Positions 29,462 through 37,149 of a stretch of DNA of 64,000 nt are shown piece by piece (position 1 is the first letter of the stretch; each line of letters begins with the position of its first letter). A model generated the notes under the pieces. It did not search any database, was not told the origin of the DNA, and saw nothing but the letters and a program-made list of their open reading frames with translations. The translations under genes and the position numbers were made by a program. The DNA comes from Pseudomonas sp. ATCC 13867 (GTDB taxonomy: Bacteria > Pseudomonadota > Gammaproteobacteria > Pseudomonadales > Pseudomonadaceae), in the NCBI RefSeq assembly GCF_000349845.1, contig NC_020829.1:3851001-3915000 (forward strand), given 5' to 3'.

Positions 29462-30591
29462 GAAGAGCCCTGCTGCCGATAGGGCAACGCGGTCCGGGCC
29501 TCTTCGGCGTAGGCGAGAATGCCGGCGCGCTCCTGTTCCAGAAACTCCGCTACCGCCGCCCGCAAACCGGGATGCCCCAGGCGATGCCAGGAGCGCGTGA
29601 TCACCGGCTCGAAGCCACGGATCAGCTTGTGCTCGCCCTGCGCCCCCGCATCGAAACGCCGCAGACCGTGGCCAATGGCGAAGTCCAACCCCTGGTAGAA
29701 GCACGTCTCGAAGTGCAGTCGATCGAACTCCGCCAGGCAACCCCAGTAACGACCGTACAGCGAATCGCCACCGACCAGGCTGAAGGCCATCGCCACCGGG
29801 CGCCCGCCGCGATGGGCGAACACCACGCGAACGGCCTCCGGCATGCGTTCGCCGAGCAGGCTGAAGAAGGACCGCGTCAGGTAAGGCGCCTGCCCGCGCA
29901 CCTCGTAGGTGCTGCTATAGCAGGCATGGACGAAGTCCCAGTGCGCCTCGGAAAGCTCGCGGCCTTCCATCCAGACGAAATCGATGCCCAACCCGGCGAC
30001 CTGCTCGCGCTCCTTGCGCAGTTGCTTGCGCTTGCGCGAACTCAGGGCGTCGAGGAAATCCTGGAAATCGCGGTAACCACGGTTACGCCAGTGGTACTGG
30101 CAACCCAGCCGCTCCATCCAGCCATCGGCCCCACCGAGCAGCGCGTCGGCGGCACCATCGGTGAAGTTCACGTGTACCCCGGAGCAACGCGCCTCATCCA
30201 CCTCCCTCACCAGCGCACCGACCAGGCTCAGCGCGGCCTCAGGTGCGCCCAGCAAGCGCCCGCCGGCCACCGGGGTGAAGGGAATGCCCACCAGCAGCTT
30301 GGGGTAGTAGCCGATACCCGCCCGCTGGCAGGCATCGGCCCAGCTCCAGTCGAACACGTACTCGCCGTAGGAATGGCCTTTCAGATAGGCCGGCGCGGCG
30401 GCGAGCAGGCGGCCATCGTCGTCGAACAGGGCGCGATGAGCCGGTGTCCAGCCGGTACGCCCATCGACACTGCCGCTTTCCTCCAATGCCTGGAGAAAGG
30501 CATGGCGCAGGAACGGCTGGCCGTCCGTCAGCAGGGCATCCCACTGGCGGGCATCCACATCGGCGAGGCGGGAAAGAGTCTGGATTGGCAT
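29458..30591 (-). CDS. GNAT / peptidogalycan-type acyltransferase family protein (COG3146)
   Basis: A 377-residue cytoplasmic protein of the DUF482/COG3146 family, a double-GNAT fold related to Fem-type transferases. Recognisable stretches are KGHSYGEYVFDWSWADA, YYPKLLVGIPFTPV, SSRKRKQLRKERE and GRYWGCLAEFDRLHFETCFYQG. The biochemical reaction is not established. ATG 30591 (MPIQTLSRLADVDARQW) fits the family start; the longer open frame upstream is unlikely to be translated. The stop codon lies inside REP element 2. Confidence 0.85.
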   Translation of the reverse strand: MPIQTLSRLADVDARQWDALLTDGQPFLRHAFLQALEESGSVDGRTGWTPAHRALFDDDGRLLAAAPAYLKGHSYGEYVFDWSWADACQRAGIGYYPKLLVGIPFTPVAGGRLLGAPEAALSLVGALVREVDEARCSGVHVNFTDGAADALLGGADGWMERLGCQYHWRNRGYRDFQDFLDALSSRKRKQLRKEREQVAGLGIDFVWMEGRELSEAHWDFVHACYSSTYEVRGQAPYLTRSFFSLLGERMPEAVRVVFAHRGGRPVAMAFSLVGGDSLYGRYWGCLAEFDRLHFETCFYQGLDFAIGHGLRRFDAGAQGEHKLIRGFEPVITRSWHRLGHPGLRAAVAEFLEQERAGILAYAEEARTALPYRQQGSS

Positions 30592-30804
30592 GGCCGACAG
30601 TCTGGCGCGCAGCGCCCGGGAATGGAAGATTGGCGCAGGAAAAGCCCGCGCCAGTGACATTCACGTTCGTCGGTATCCGGCAAACGGACCCAACGACTGG
30701 TCTATGGTGGGGATTGACAAGGCTTGCCGGCAACCCCAGCCGGCTCCATTCCGCCCGCCACGCGCCCGGCCCGGAAGAGTGGCGATTTGCCCGGAGGACG
30801 TCCC

Positions 30805-31053
30805 ATGAGCCTGATGCAATGCGAATACCGCAAGTACACCATCACCGCCGATGTCGTTGAACATCCCGGCATGCCCACGCCCTGGGCCGGCGGCTGCCAC
30901 ATTACCAGCCCCGACGGCCAGACCACCAAACGCAAGACGTTGCCGCTGGAATACGCCTACATGGCGGACCTGGAGAAGGCCCAGCACGCCTCCATCGCCC
31001 ACGGCAAATGGCTGGTGGACCAGAGCCTGGACCACGACCGTCCGCTGTTCTGA
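30805..31053 (+). CDS. Small conserved-type hypothetical protein
   Basis: An 82-residue soluble protein that I cannot assign to a family. It starts MSLMQCEYRKYTITADVVEH, has no signal peptide or membrane helix, and contains a WAGGCHITSPDG stretch. Coding is supported by a strong GGAGGA ribosome site 6 bases before ATG and strong third-position GC. Its stop codon abuts the stop of the converging glycosyltransferase with no base between them. Confidence 0.75.
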   Translation: MSLMQCEYRKYTITADVVEHPGMPTPWAGGCHITSPDGQTTKRKTLPLEYAYMADLEKAQHASIAHGKWLVDQSLDHDRPLF

Positions 31054-32076
31054 TCAGCAGGCTGGCGCTTCGCTGATCGGCAACTCCGTCAGGCGTACCT
31101 GCAGGGAAAGGAACTCCTGCGCCGACGACCGCCACGATTGACCGCGCGCCCACTGCGCGCAGACCTGGCGATCCAGAGCCAGCGCCCGCAGGCAGGCGCT
31201 GCGCAGGTCCTCGTGCAACGCACCGGTCACGCCCTCTTCCAGCACATCCAGCGGCCCCGCCACCGGGAAGGCCGCTACGGGCGTGCCGCAGGCCAGCGCC
31301 TCGTACATCACCAGCCCCAGGGTATCGGTCCGCGAGGGGAACACCAGCACGCTGGCCTGGCGATAAGCCGCCACTAGTGCGTCGCCGTGGCGATAGCCGA
31401 GGAACTCCACCTGTGGATAACGCGCCTGCAGCTCCGCCCGCTGCGGGCCATCGCCCACCACGCGCTTGAGTCCGGGCAGGTCGAGACCCAGGAAAGCGTC
31501 GAGGTTCTTCTCCCGCGCCAGGCGTCCCACATAGAGAAACACCGGCTCCGCCGCCGGCGCTCTCTCGCCTGGCTGGAAACGGCAAAGGTCGACGCCCTTG
31601 CGCCACAGCACCAGGCGCTCCAATCCGCGCTCGGCAAAGGCCTCGCGCATCCGCTCGCTGCTCACCAGCACGGCCTGGCTCGGCGCGTGGAAGCGGCGCA
31701 GGAGGGCATAGCCCCAACCCAGCGGCAACCAGGGCCAGCGGGTGTTCACGTATTCGGGAAAGCGCGTGTGGATGGCGCTGCTGAACTTCAGGCCCCGGCG
31801 TATCAGCCAGCGCCGGGCGGCCCAGCCCAGCGGACCTTCGGTGGCGAGGTGAACGCAGTCGGGAGCGAACTCGCGGATCCTCTCGCCGACCCTCCACAGG
31901 TCCCAGGCCAGGGGAATTTCCGGATAACTCGGGCACGGGCAATGACGAAAATCCTGCGGGGTGATCAGGCCGACCGCATGGCCCATCTCCTCCAGCTCAG
32001 CCACCAGCGCCCGCAGGCTGGTGACCACGCCGTTGACCTGCGGCAGCCAGGCATCGGTGACGATCAGCAGCCTCAT
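31054..32076 (-). CDS. GT4-family glycosyltransferase
   Basis: A 340-residue GT-B glycosyltransferase. The N-terminal domain begins MRLLIVTDAWLPQVNGVV; the C-terminal nucleotide-sugar site has VGRLAREKNLDAFL, VGDGPQR and SRTDTLGLVMYEALACGTPV (EX7E-type). Similar proteins glycosylate diacylglycerol or other lipids in the inner membrane; the acceptor is not known here. ATG 32076 overlaps the stop of the preceding metallophosphoesterase (ATGA), so the pair is co-translated. That partner suggests lipid or envelope-glycan chemistry. Confidence 0.9.
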   Translation of the reverse strand: MRLLIVTDAWLPQVNGVVTSLRALVAELEEMGHAVGLITPQDFRHCPCPSYPEIPLAWDLWRVGERIREFAPDCVHLATEGPLGWAARRWLIRRGLKFSSAIHTRFPEYVNTRWPWLPLGWGYALLRRFHAPSQAVLVSSERMREAFAERGLERLVLWRKGVDLCRFQPGERAPAAEPVFLYVGRLAREKNLDAFLGLDLPGLKRVVGDGPQRAELQARYPQVEFLGYRHGDALVAAYRQASVLVFPSRTDTLGLVMYEALACGTPVAAFPVAGPLDVLEEGVTGALHEDLRSACLRALALDRQVCAQWARGQSWRSSAQEFLSLQVRLTELPISEAPAC

Positions 32077-32882
32077 GCCGCCGTCTCGACCGCCGTCAGC
32101 TCCGCGCCGCGCGCCTGCTCCTCGGCCAGCCGGTAGAGCTGGATGCTGCCGTCCCAGTGCTCGATCAGCGCCGAGCAGGACTCCACCCAGTCGCCGCAGT
32201 TGAGGTACTCCACCTCGCCGATCTGGCGGATCTCGGCATGGTGGATATGCCCGCAGATCACGCCATTGAGACCGCGCTTGTGCACCTCGTGGGCGATGGC
32301 TTCCTCGAAGTCGCTGATGAAGTTCACCGCCGTCTTGACCTTGTGCTTGAGGTACGCCGACAGCGACCAGTAGCCATAGCCGTAGCGGCTGCGCCAGTGG
32401 TTCAGCCAGCGATTGAGAGTCAGGGTGAATTCGTAGGCGGAGTCGCCAAGGAAGGCCAGCCACTTGTGGTAGCGGGTGATCACGTCGAACTGGTCGCCGT
32501 GGATCACCAGCAGCCGGCGGCCGTCGGCGGTGGTGTGCTCGATCTCGTCCACCAGGCGGATGTTGCCCAGCAGCAGCGAGGAATAGCGGCGCAGGAACTC
32601 GTCGTGGTTGCCGGTGACATAGATCACCTCGGTGCCGCGCTTGCTCATGGTCAGCAAACGGCGAATCACGTTGGTGTGCGCCTGCGGCCAGTAGATGCCG
32701 CCGCGCAGCTTCCAACCGTCGATGATGTCGCCCACCAGATAGATGCGGTCGGCATGGTAGCGCTTGAGGAAGCCGGCCAGGTGCTCGGCCTGGCAGTCGC
32801 GGGTGCCGAGGTGGACATCGGATATCCACAGGGTCCGCACCCGTTGTTTCTTCGTCGGCGTCATGCGTTGCGCGCTGCTCAT
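32073..32882 (-). CDS. LpxH-like metallophosphoesterase
   Basis: A 269-residue calcineurin-like phosphoesterase with the full metal set: SDVHLG, GDIIDGW, GNHDEF, HGDQFD and CGHIHHAEI. It belongs with UDP-2,3-diacylglucosamine hydrolase relatives but is longer than canonical LpxH; P. aeruginosa has an extra LpxH paralogue of this kind. Coupling to a GT4 glycosyltransferase suggests a step in envelope glycolipid metabolism rather than essential lipid A synthesis. ATG 32882 has GGAGGT 8 bases upstream. Confidence 0.88.
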   Translation of the reverse strand: MSSAQRMTPTKKQRVRTLWISDVHLGTRDCQAEHLAGFLKRYHADRIYLVGDIIDGWKLRGGIYWPQAHTNVIRRLLTMSKRGTEVIYVTGNHDEFLRRYSSLLLGNIRLVDEIEHTTADGRRLLVIHGDQFDVITRYHKWLAFLGDSAYEFTLTLNRWLNHWRSRYGYGYWSLSAYLKHKVKTAVNFISDFEEAIAHEVHKRGLNGVICGHIHHAEIRQIGEVEYLNCGDWVESCSALIEHWDGSIQLYRLAEEQARGAELTAVETAA

Positions 32883-33020
32883 CGTCGGCGACCTCCAGTG
32901 GGGTTTCTCCGAGTGTCGACCCACGGGGTGAAGCGCAGGTGACCGACTGGCGACAGTCCCGTTACAGCCCGCGGCGCGCTAGACTGTCAGCCTGCCCGCC
33001 AGCACGAAAAGCAGCCTTGC

Positions 33021-33785
33021 ATGAGCCAGATCCTCTCCCTGCGTCACTACAGCCATGACCATCTCGCCCATAGCCACAGCCATGCGCAGCTGGTGCTGGG
33101 GCTGTCCGGCAGCCTGGATTTCGAAGTGGGCGGACGCGGCAGCCTGGTGACCCGGCAGACTTTCGCCGTGGTGCCGCGCGAGGAGCACCACGCCTGCGCC
33201 AGCCCCGACGGCAGTCGCTGCCTGGTGGTGGATCTGGAAGACGAAGACGATCTGCTCGCCGACCTGGGGCTGCACAGCGATGCCGGTCGCCGCCTGCTGG
33301 AAACCCCCGGCCAGCGCCTGCTCAGCAACGATCAGGCACAACTGGTGCACTGGCTTGCCGGCAGCCCGCTGCACGATCCGGTGTTGGCGCGCCAGGGTGC
33401 GATCCTGCTCTTGGCCAGCCTCGCCGCCGGCCAGCAGCGCGTGGAAGAACCCGCGCAATTGCCGCTGGCCAGCCTGGATAGCTACATCGACCGCCATGCC
33501 GCGCACCCGCTGCAGGTCGCCGACCTGGCGCGACTCGCCGGGCTGTCCGCCGCGCGCTTCCACGCCCGCTTCCTCGCCGAAACCGGGCAAACGCCCATGG
33601 ACTATGTGCGCCAGCGTCGCCTGCAGCTGGGCCGCGACCTGTTGCGCGGCTCGCACCTGTCGGTCGGCGAGATCGCCGCGCAGGTCGGCTACGCCTCGCA
33701 AAGCGCCTTCACCGCCGCGCTGGTGCGCCAGTTCGGCACCACCCCGCGCCAACTGCGCCAGCAGGCGCGCGACAATTCCCGCTAG
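33021..33785 (+). CDS. AraC-family transcriptional regulator
   Basis: A 254-residue regulator. The N-terminal cupin-like sensor is histidine-rich (YSHDHLAHSHSHAQ), a pattern seen in AraC cupin domains that may bind metal or ligand. The C-terminal double helix-turn-helix is at about 155-250 (LARLAGLSAARFHARFLAETG, IAAQVGYASQSAFTAALVRQFG). It is divergent from the phosphoesterase gene across 138 bases and may regulate that pair or the downstream genes; no operator could be picked out. Confidence 0.88.
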   Translation: MSQILSLRHYSHDHLAHSHSHAQLVLGLSGSLDFEVGGRGSLVTRQTFAVVPREEHHACASPDGSRCLVVDLEDEDDLLADLGLHSDAGRRLLETPGQRLLSNDQAQLVHWLAGSPLHDPVLARQGAILLLASLAAGQQRVEEPAQLPLASLDSYIDRHAAHPLQVADLARLAGLSAARFHARFLAETGQTPMDYVRQRRLQLGRDLLRGSHLSVGEIAAQVGYASQSAFTAALVRQFGTTPRQLRQQARDNSR

Positions 33786-33859
33786 CCGCGCGACAGACAG
33801 CCGCGCGCCCAGGGCCTAGACTGCCGGCCATCGAACCGGATAACCCAGCGGGAGCAGCG

Positions 33860-34201
33860 ATGTCGGCAGACACCATCGAGTGGCAGGATTTCGAGCGCGT
33901 CGAACTGCGCGTGGGCACCATCGTCCAGGCCGAACCCAACGTGAAGGCGCGCAAACCCGCCTACATCCTCCAGGTCGACCTCGGCCCGCTGGGGATCAGG
34001 ACCTCCAGCGCGCAGATCACCGCGCACTATGAAGCCAGCGAGCTGATCGGCCGCCAGGTGCTGTGCGTGTGCAACTTCGAGCCCAAGTCCATCGCCGGCG
34101 TGCGCTCGGAAGTGCTGGTCACCGGCGCCTACGACAGCGACGAGAAAGTGGTGCTGGCCGGTTTCGACAAGCCGCTGCCCAATGGCGCGCGGTTGGCCTG
34201 A
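33860..34201 (+). CDS. csaA: CsaA-like tRNA-binding domain protein
   Basis: A 113-residue stand-alone EMAP/tRNA-binding OB-fold protein (VELRVGTIVQAEPNVKARKPAYILQVDLG, SSAQITAHY, VCNFEPKSIAG). The family resembles the C-terminal domain of bacterial MetG and the CsaA chaperone-like protein of Bacillus. Function in Pseudomonas is not established. A GGGAGCAG ribosome site lies 3-10 bases before ATG. It follows the AraC gene after 74 bases. Confidence 0.85.
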   Translation: MSADTIEWQDFERVELRVGTIVQAEPNVKARKPAYILQVDLGPLGIRTSSAQITAHYEASELIGRQVLCVCNFEPKSIAGVRSEVLVTGAYDSDEKVVLAGFDKPLPNGARLA

Positions 34202-34276
34202 TGCTCGTTCCACCGCGCGCCGGCTGTCCTGGCGCGCGTCCCTCTTTCCCGACAAGGTCCCGCCACCGCCCCCGGC

Positions 34277-35143
34277 ATGAAACGCGTCACTCAACTCACT
34301 CCCCGCGGCGCCCTGATCGGCCTGCACATCGGCGCCCTGATGTTCGGGCTGTCCGGCATCTTCGGCAAACTCATCCTCGCCGGCCCCCTGGTCATCGTCT
34401 TCGGCCGTGCGCTGTTCGGCTCGCTGTCGCTGGCGACGGTGTTCGCCGGGCATCTGCGCGGGCAACGGCGACCCACGCTGAAACAGGCCGCCATGCTGCT
34501 GGGCGGCGGCGTGCTGCTGTGTACGCACTGGCTGACCTTCTTCCTCGCGGTAAAGGTGGGCAACGTCGCCGTCGCCACCCTCGGCTTCGCCAGCTTCCCG
34601 GCCTTCACCGTGCTGCTGGAAGGGCTGCTGTTCCGCGAGCGCATCCGCAAGGGCGAGTACGGGGTGGTGGCGCTGGTGTGCATCGGCCTGGTGATGGTCA
34701 CGCCAACCCTGGACCTGCGCGACGGCGCCACCGCCGGACTGCTCTGGGGCACTCTCTCAGGCCTGCTGTTCGCCCTGCTGTCGCTGGCCAACCGGGTGAG
34801 CGTGCGCGGCATCGACCCGATCCAGGCGGCGCTGTGCCAGAACCTGACGATCATCGCCTGCCTGCTGCCGCTGGTGTTCGTCGAACTGCCCTCGGTGCGC
34901 GGCATGGACTGGCTCTGGCTGGTGCTGCTGGGCGTGCTCTGCACCGGCGTCGCCCACAGCCTGTTCGTCGCCAGCCTGCGGTTGATCAAGGCACGCACGG
35001 CGGCGGTGATCTTCGCCCTGGAGCCGGTCTACGGCATCGCCTTCGCCACCGTATTGTTCGGCGAAGAACCGAGCCTGCGGATGCTGGCGGGTGGCGTGCT
35101 GATCATCTTCGCCACCTTCCTCAGTGCGCGCGGGTCGCACTGA
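34277..35143 (+). CDS. EamA/DMT-family transporter
   Basis: A 288-residue protein with about ten hydrophobic helices arranged as two EamA repeats (around 12-140 and 150-285), typical of drug/metabolite exporters for amino acids or related molecules. LEPVYGIAFATVLFGEEP is the usual motif in the second repeat. The substrate is unknown. It lies 75 bases after csaA on the same strand. Confidence 0.9.
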   Translation: MKRVTQLTPRGALIGLHIGALMFGLSGIFGKLILAGPLVIVFGRALFGSLSLATVFAGHLRGQRRPTLKQAAMLLGGGVLLCTHWLTFFLAVKVGNVAVATLGFASFPAFTVLLEGLLFRERIRKGEYGVVALVCIGLVMVTPTLDLRDGATAGLLWGTLSGLLFALLSLANRVSVRGIDPIQAALCQNLTIIACLLPLVFVELPSVRGMDWLWLVLLGVLCTGVAHSLFVASLRLIKARTAAVIFALEPVYGIAFATVLFGEEPSLRMLAGGVLIIFATFLSARGSH

Positions 35144-35164
35144 TCTCGCTCCGCGCTTGCTTTT

Positions 35165-35250
35165 CGCAGGAGCGAGGGGGACGCCTGGTTCTTGCTCGCG
35201 AACCGCTTGGCAGCGAAGCAGGACCAGTTCGCGAGCAAGCTCGCTCCTAC
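35165..35250. repeat. Pseudomonas REP pair (element 3) with a 14-base insert
   Basis: Right arm 35227-35250 is intact. The left arm is split: 35165-35176 and 35191-35203 match the consensus but are separated by 14 foreign bases (35177-35190). Confidence 0.8.
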
Positions 35251-35691
35251 GAGATATATCTGCGCTCGGGGCGACCCTCACCCTAACCCTCGGCTTTGGC
35301 ATCCTGCGTCGTACCCCCTGCATCCATGCAGTCGTCTCCCAGGGAGAGAGGGGACCGTTCGGTGCAGGAGGAAATCTCGGTCTCAGCCGGCACGGTCTGC
35401 CCCCTCTCCCGGAGGGAGAGGGTTGCTCCTACAAGGGCTGGAGCAATGCGTGCGGCAAAAAGAAGGCCGCCTCGCAGCATGCGGATTGCGAATCCTTGCC
35501 CTGGGGAGGGAATACCAAGGGTTCCTCGCATGACAGCCTGCGAAGCGGCCTGTCCGGTGACGGCTCCTGTGTTCCAGGAGCCTCGGTTGACGCGGTATCG
35601 GGCGGAGCGATGTCCGCCGCTCCAGGTGCAATGATCGCGTGTTCGCCCGCCCTTGAGTGTCAGCACAAGGTAAAGACTGGGTAAAACCGGC
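35251..35691. other. Gene-free spacer with degraded repeats
   Basis: No convincing gene lies between the EamA transporter and hldD. The stretch holds CCCTCACCCTAACCCTC (35275-35291) and TCCCAGGGAGAGAGGGGAC (35336-35354), which look like the two halves of a common Pseudomonas intergenic repeat pushed apart by about 45 bases. A further CCCTCTCCC/GGGAGAGGG palindrome lies at about 35402-35422. Open frames across it have no plausible protein character or ribosome site. Confidence 0.55.
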
Positions 35692-36684
35692 TCACGCCTG
35701 CGCCAGCAGGCCGCGGCAATAACGCGCCACGCCCTCCTCCACGGCCAGCATCGGCTCGCGGTAGCCCGCCTCGCGCAGCAAGGCGATGTCGGCGCAGGTG
35801 TAGCACTGGTACTTTCCGCGCAGCTCGTCCGGGAACGCGGTGTATTCCAGTAGCCCGGCGCGCGTCGCCGCATCCCGGGTCAGCGGCTGCAGGTCCTGTT
35901 GCTCGCGCAGGGTGTTGATCACGGCCAGCGCCACGTCGTTGAACGGCTGCGCGCGACCACTGCCGAGGTTGAAGATGCCGCTGTGCTCGGGGTGGTCGAG
36001 AAAGTACAGATTGACCTTCGCCACGTCCTCCACCGAGACGAAATCGCGCTGGTGGCCGCCAGCCGGGTAGTCGCCGTATTCGCCGAACAGTTTCACCTTC
36101 CCCGTCTCGCGGAACTGGTTGAAGCAGTGGAAGGCCACCGAGGCCATGCGCCCCTTGTGCTGTTCGCGTGGGCCGTAGACGTTGAAGTAGCGGAAGCCGG
36201 CGATCTGGCTGCGCGCGGTGGGCAGTACCTTGCGCACACGCTGGTCGAAGAGGAATTTCGAATAGCCATAGACGTTCAGCGGCCGCTCGCAGGAGCGCAT
36301 CTCGCGGAACTCCTGGCCGCCGCCATACACCGCCGCCGACGAGGCGTAGAGGAACGGCACGCCCAGCGACAGGCTGGCGTCGAGCAACTGGCCGCTGTAG
36401 CGGTAGTTGTTGTCCATCATGTAGTGCCCGTCGCGCTCCAGGGTGCTGGAGCAGGCGCCCTGGTGCAGCAACGCGCGCACCACGCCGAAGTCGCCGCGGG
36501 CGTAGCGTTCGATGAAGTCGCGCTTGTCCAGGTAATCGCTGATGTCGCAATCGGCGAGATTGGCGAACTTGTCGCCCTCGGTCAGATCGTCGACCGCGAT
36601 GATGTCGGTCTCGCCGCGCGCATTCAGCGCCTTGACGAGGTTGCTGCCGATGAAGCCGGCGGCGCCGGTGACGATGATGCTCAT
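35692..36684 (-). CDS. hldD: ADP-L-glycero-D-manno-heptose 6-epimerase
   Basis: A 330-residue extended SDR that makes the ADP-heptose used in the LPS inner core. It has the NADP motif GAAGFIGSN at the N-terminus, the catalytic YGYSK, and [18 protein letters not shown], a strong HldD signature. ATG 36684 is chosen because GGGGA lies 8 bases upstream; the ATG nine bases earlier sits on top of that site. In PAO1 rfaD/hldD (PA3337) is likewise beside the SelT-like and plpD genes. Confidence 0.96.
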   Translation of the reverse strand: MSIIVTGAAGFIGSNLVKALNARGETDIIAVDDLTEGDKFANLADCDISDYLDKRDFIERYARGDFGVVRALLHQGACSSTLERDGHYMMDNNYRYSGQLLDASLSLGVPFLYASSAAVYGGGQEFREMRSCERPLNVYGYSKFLFDQRVRKVLPTARSQIAGFRYFNVYGPREQHKGRMASVAFHCFNQFRETGKVKLFGEYGDYPAGGHQRDFVSVEDVAKVNLYFLDHPEHSGIFNLGSGRAQPFNDVALAVINTLREQQDLQPLTRDAATRAGLLEYTAFPDELRGKYQCYTCADIALLREAGYREPMLAVEEGVARYCRGLLAQA

Positions 36685-36796
36685 GTCGGGCATCCCCTGC
36701 GGAGAATGGATGCACCCAGACTACGAGTGGCACGGACGTACCCCGTTGACATGAAGCAAAGAAGTTAGCTTGCTATCGAAATGATATTTCGGCGAC

Positions 36797-37081
36797 TCAG
36801 GGGCGGTCGTTGTGGCCCAGGCCACGCTGCGGGTCGATGCGGTCGCGCACCCGCTGCTTGAGCACCTTGGCCTCGGGGAACCCACCGTCGGCCTTGCGCT
36901 CCCAGATCTGCTCGCCATCGCAACTGATGTGGAACACCCCGCCGGTGCCCGGCACCAGGCTGACCTTGCCCAGGTCGTCGCCGAAGGTACTCAGCAGTTC
37001 CTGCGCCAGCCAGGCGGCGCGCAACAGCCACTGGCACTGGGTGCAATAGGTGATGACGATTTCGGCTTTGGCTTCGGACAT
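36797..37081 (-). CDS. SelT/SelW/SelH-family (Rdx) protein
   Basis: A 94-residue thioredoxin-like protein with the redox motif CTQC at residues 13-16 and the family segment GTGGVFHISCDGEQIWERK. Members are presumed thiol-redox proteins of unknown partner. AGGGT lies 8 bases before ATG. It is divergent from plpD and lies upstream of hldD on the same strand, separated by 112 bases. Confidence 0.88.
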   Translation of the reverse strand: MSEAKAEIVITYCTQCQWLLRAAWLAQELLSTFGDDLGKVSLVPGTGGVFHISCDGEQIWERKADGGFPEAKVLKQRVRDRIDPQRGLGHNDRP

Positions 37082-37149
37082 GAATCAGACCCTGCAGTAG
37101 GACGCGCACCTATAATACCGGCCGACACGCCTATTCGGATTCCCCTGTT

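Noticed and set aside
32962..32985. Promoter TTACAG...TAGACT before the AraC gene
   Set aside because: The spacing between the two hexamers is only 12 bases, too short for a sigma70 promoter.
35296..35634. A 112-codon plus-strand frame in the spacer before hldD
   Set aside because: It runs through repeat halves, lacks a ribosome site, and its composition (Arg/Pro/Cys-rich) does not look like a protein.
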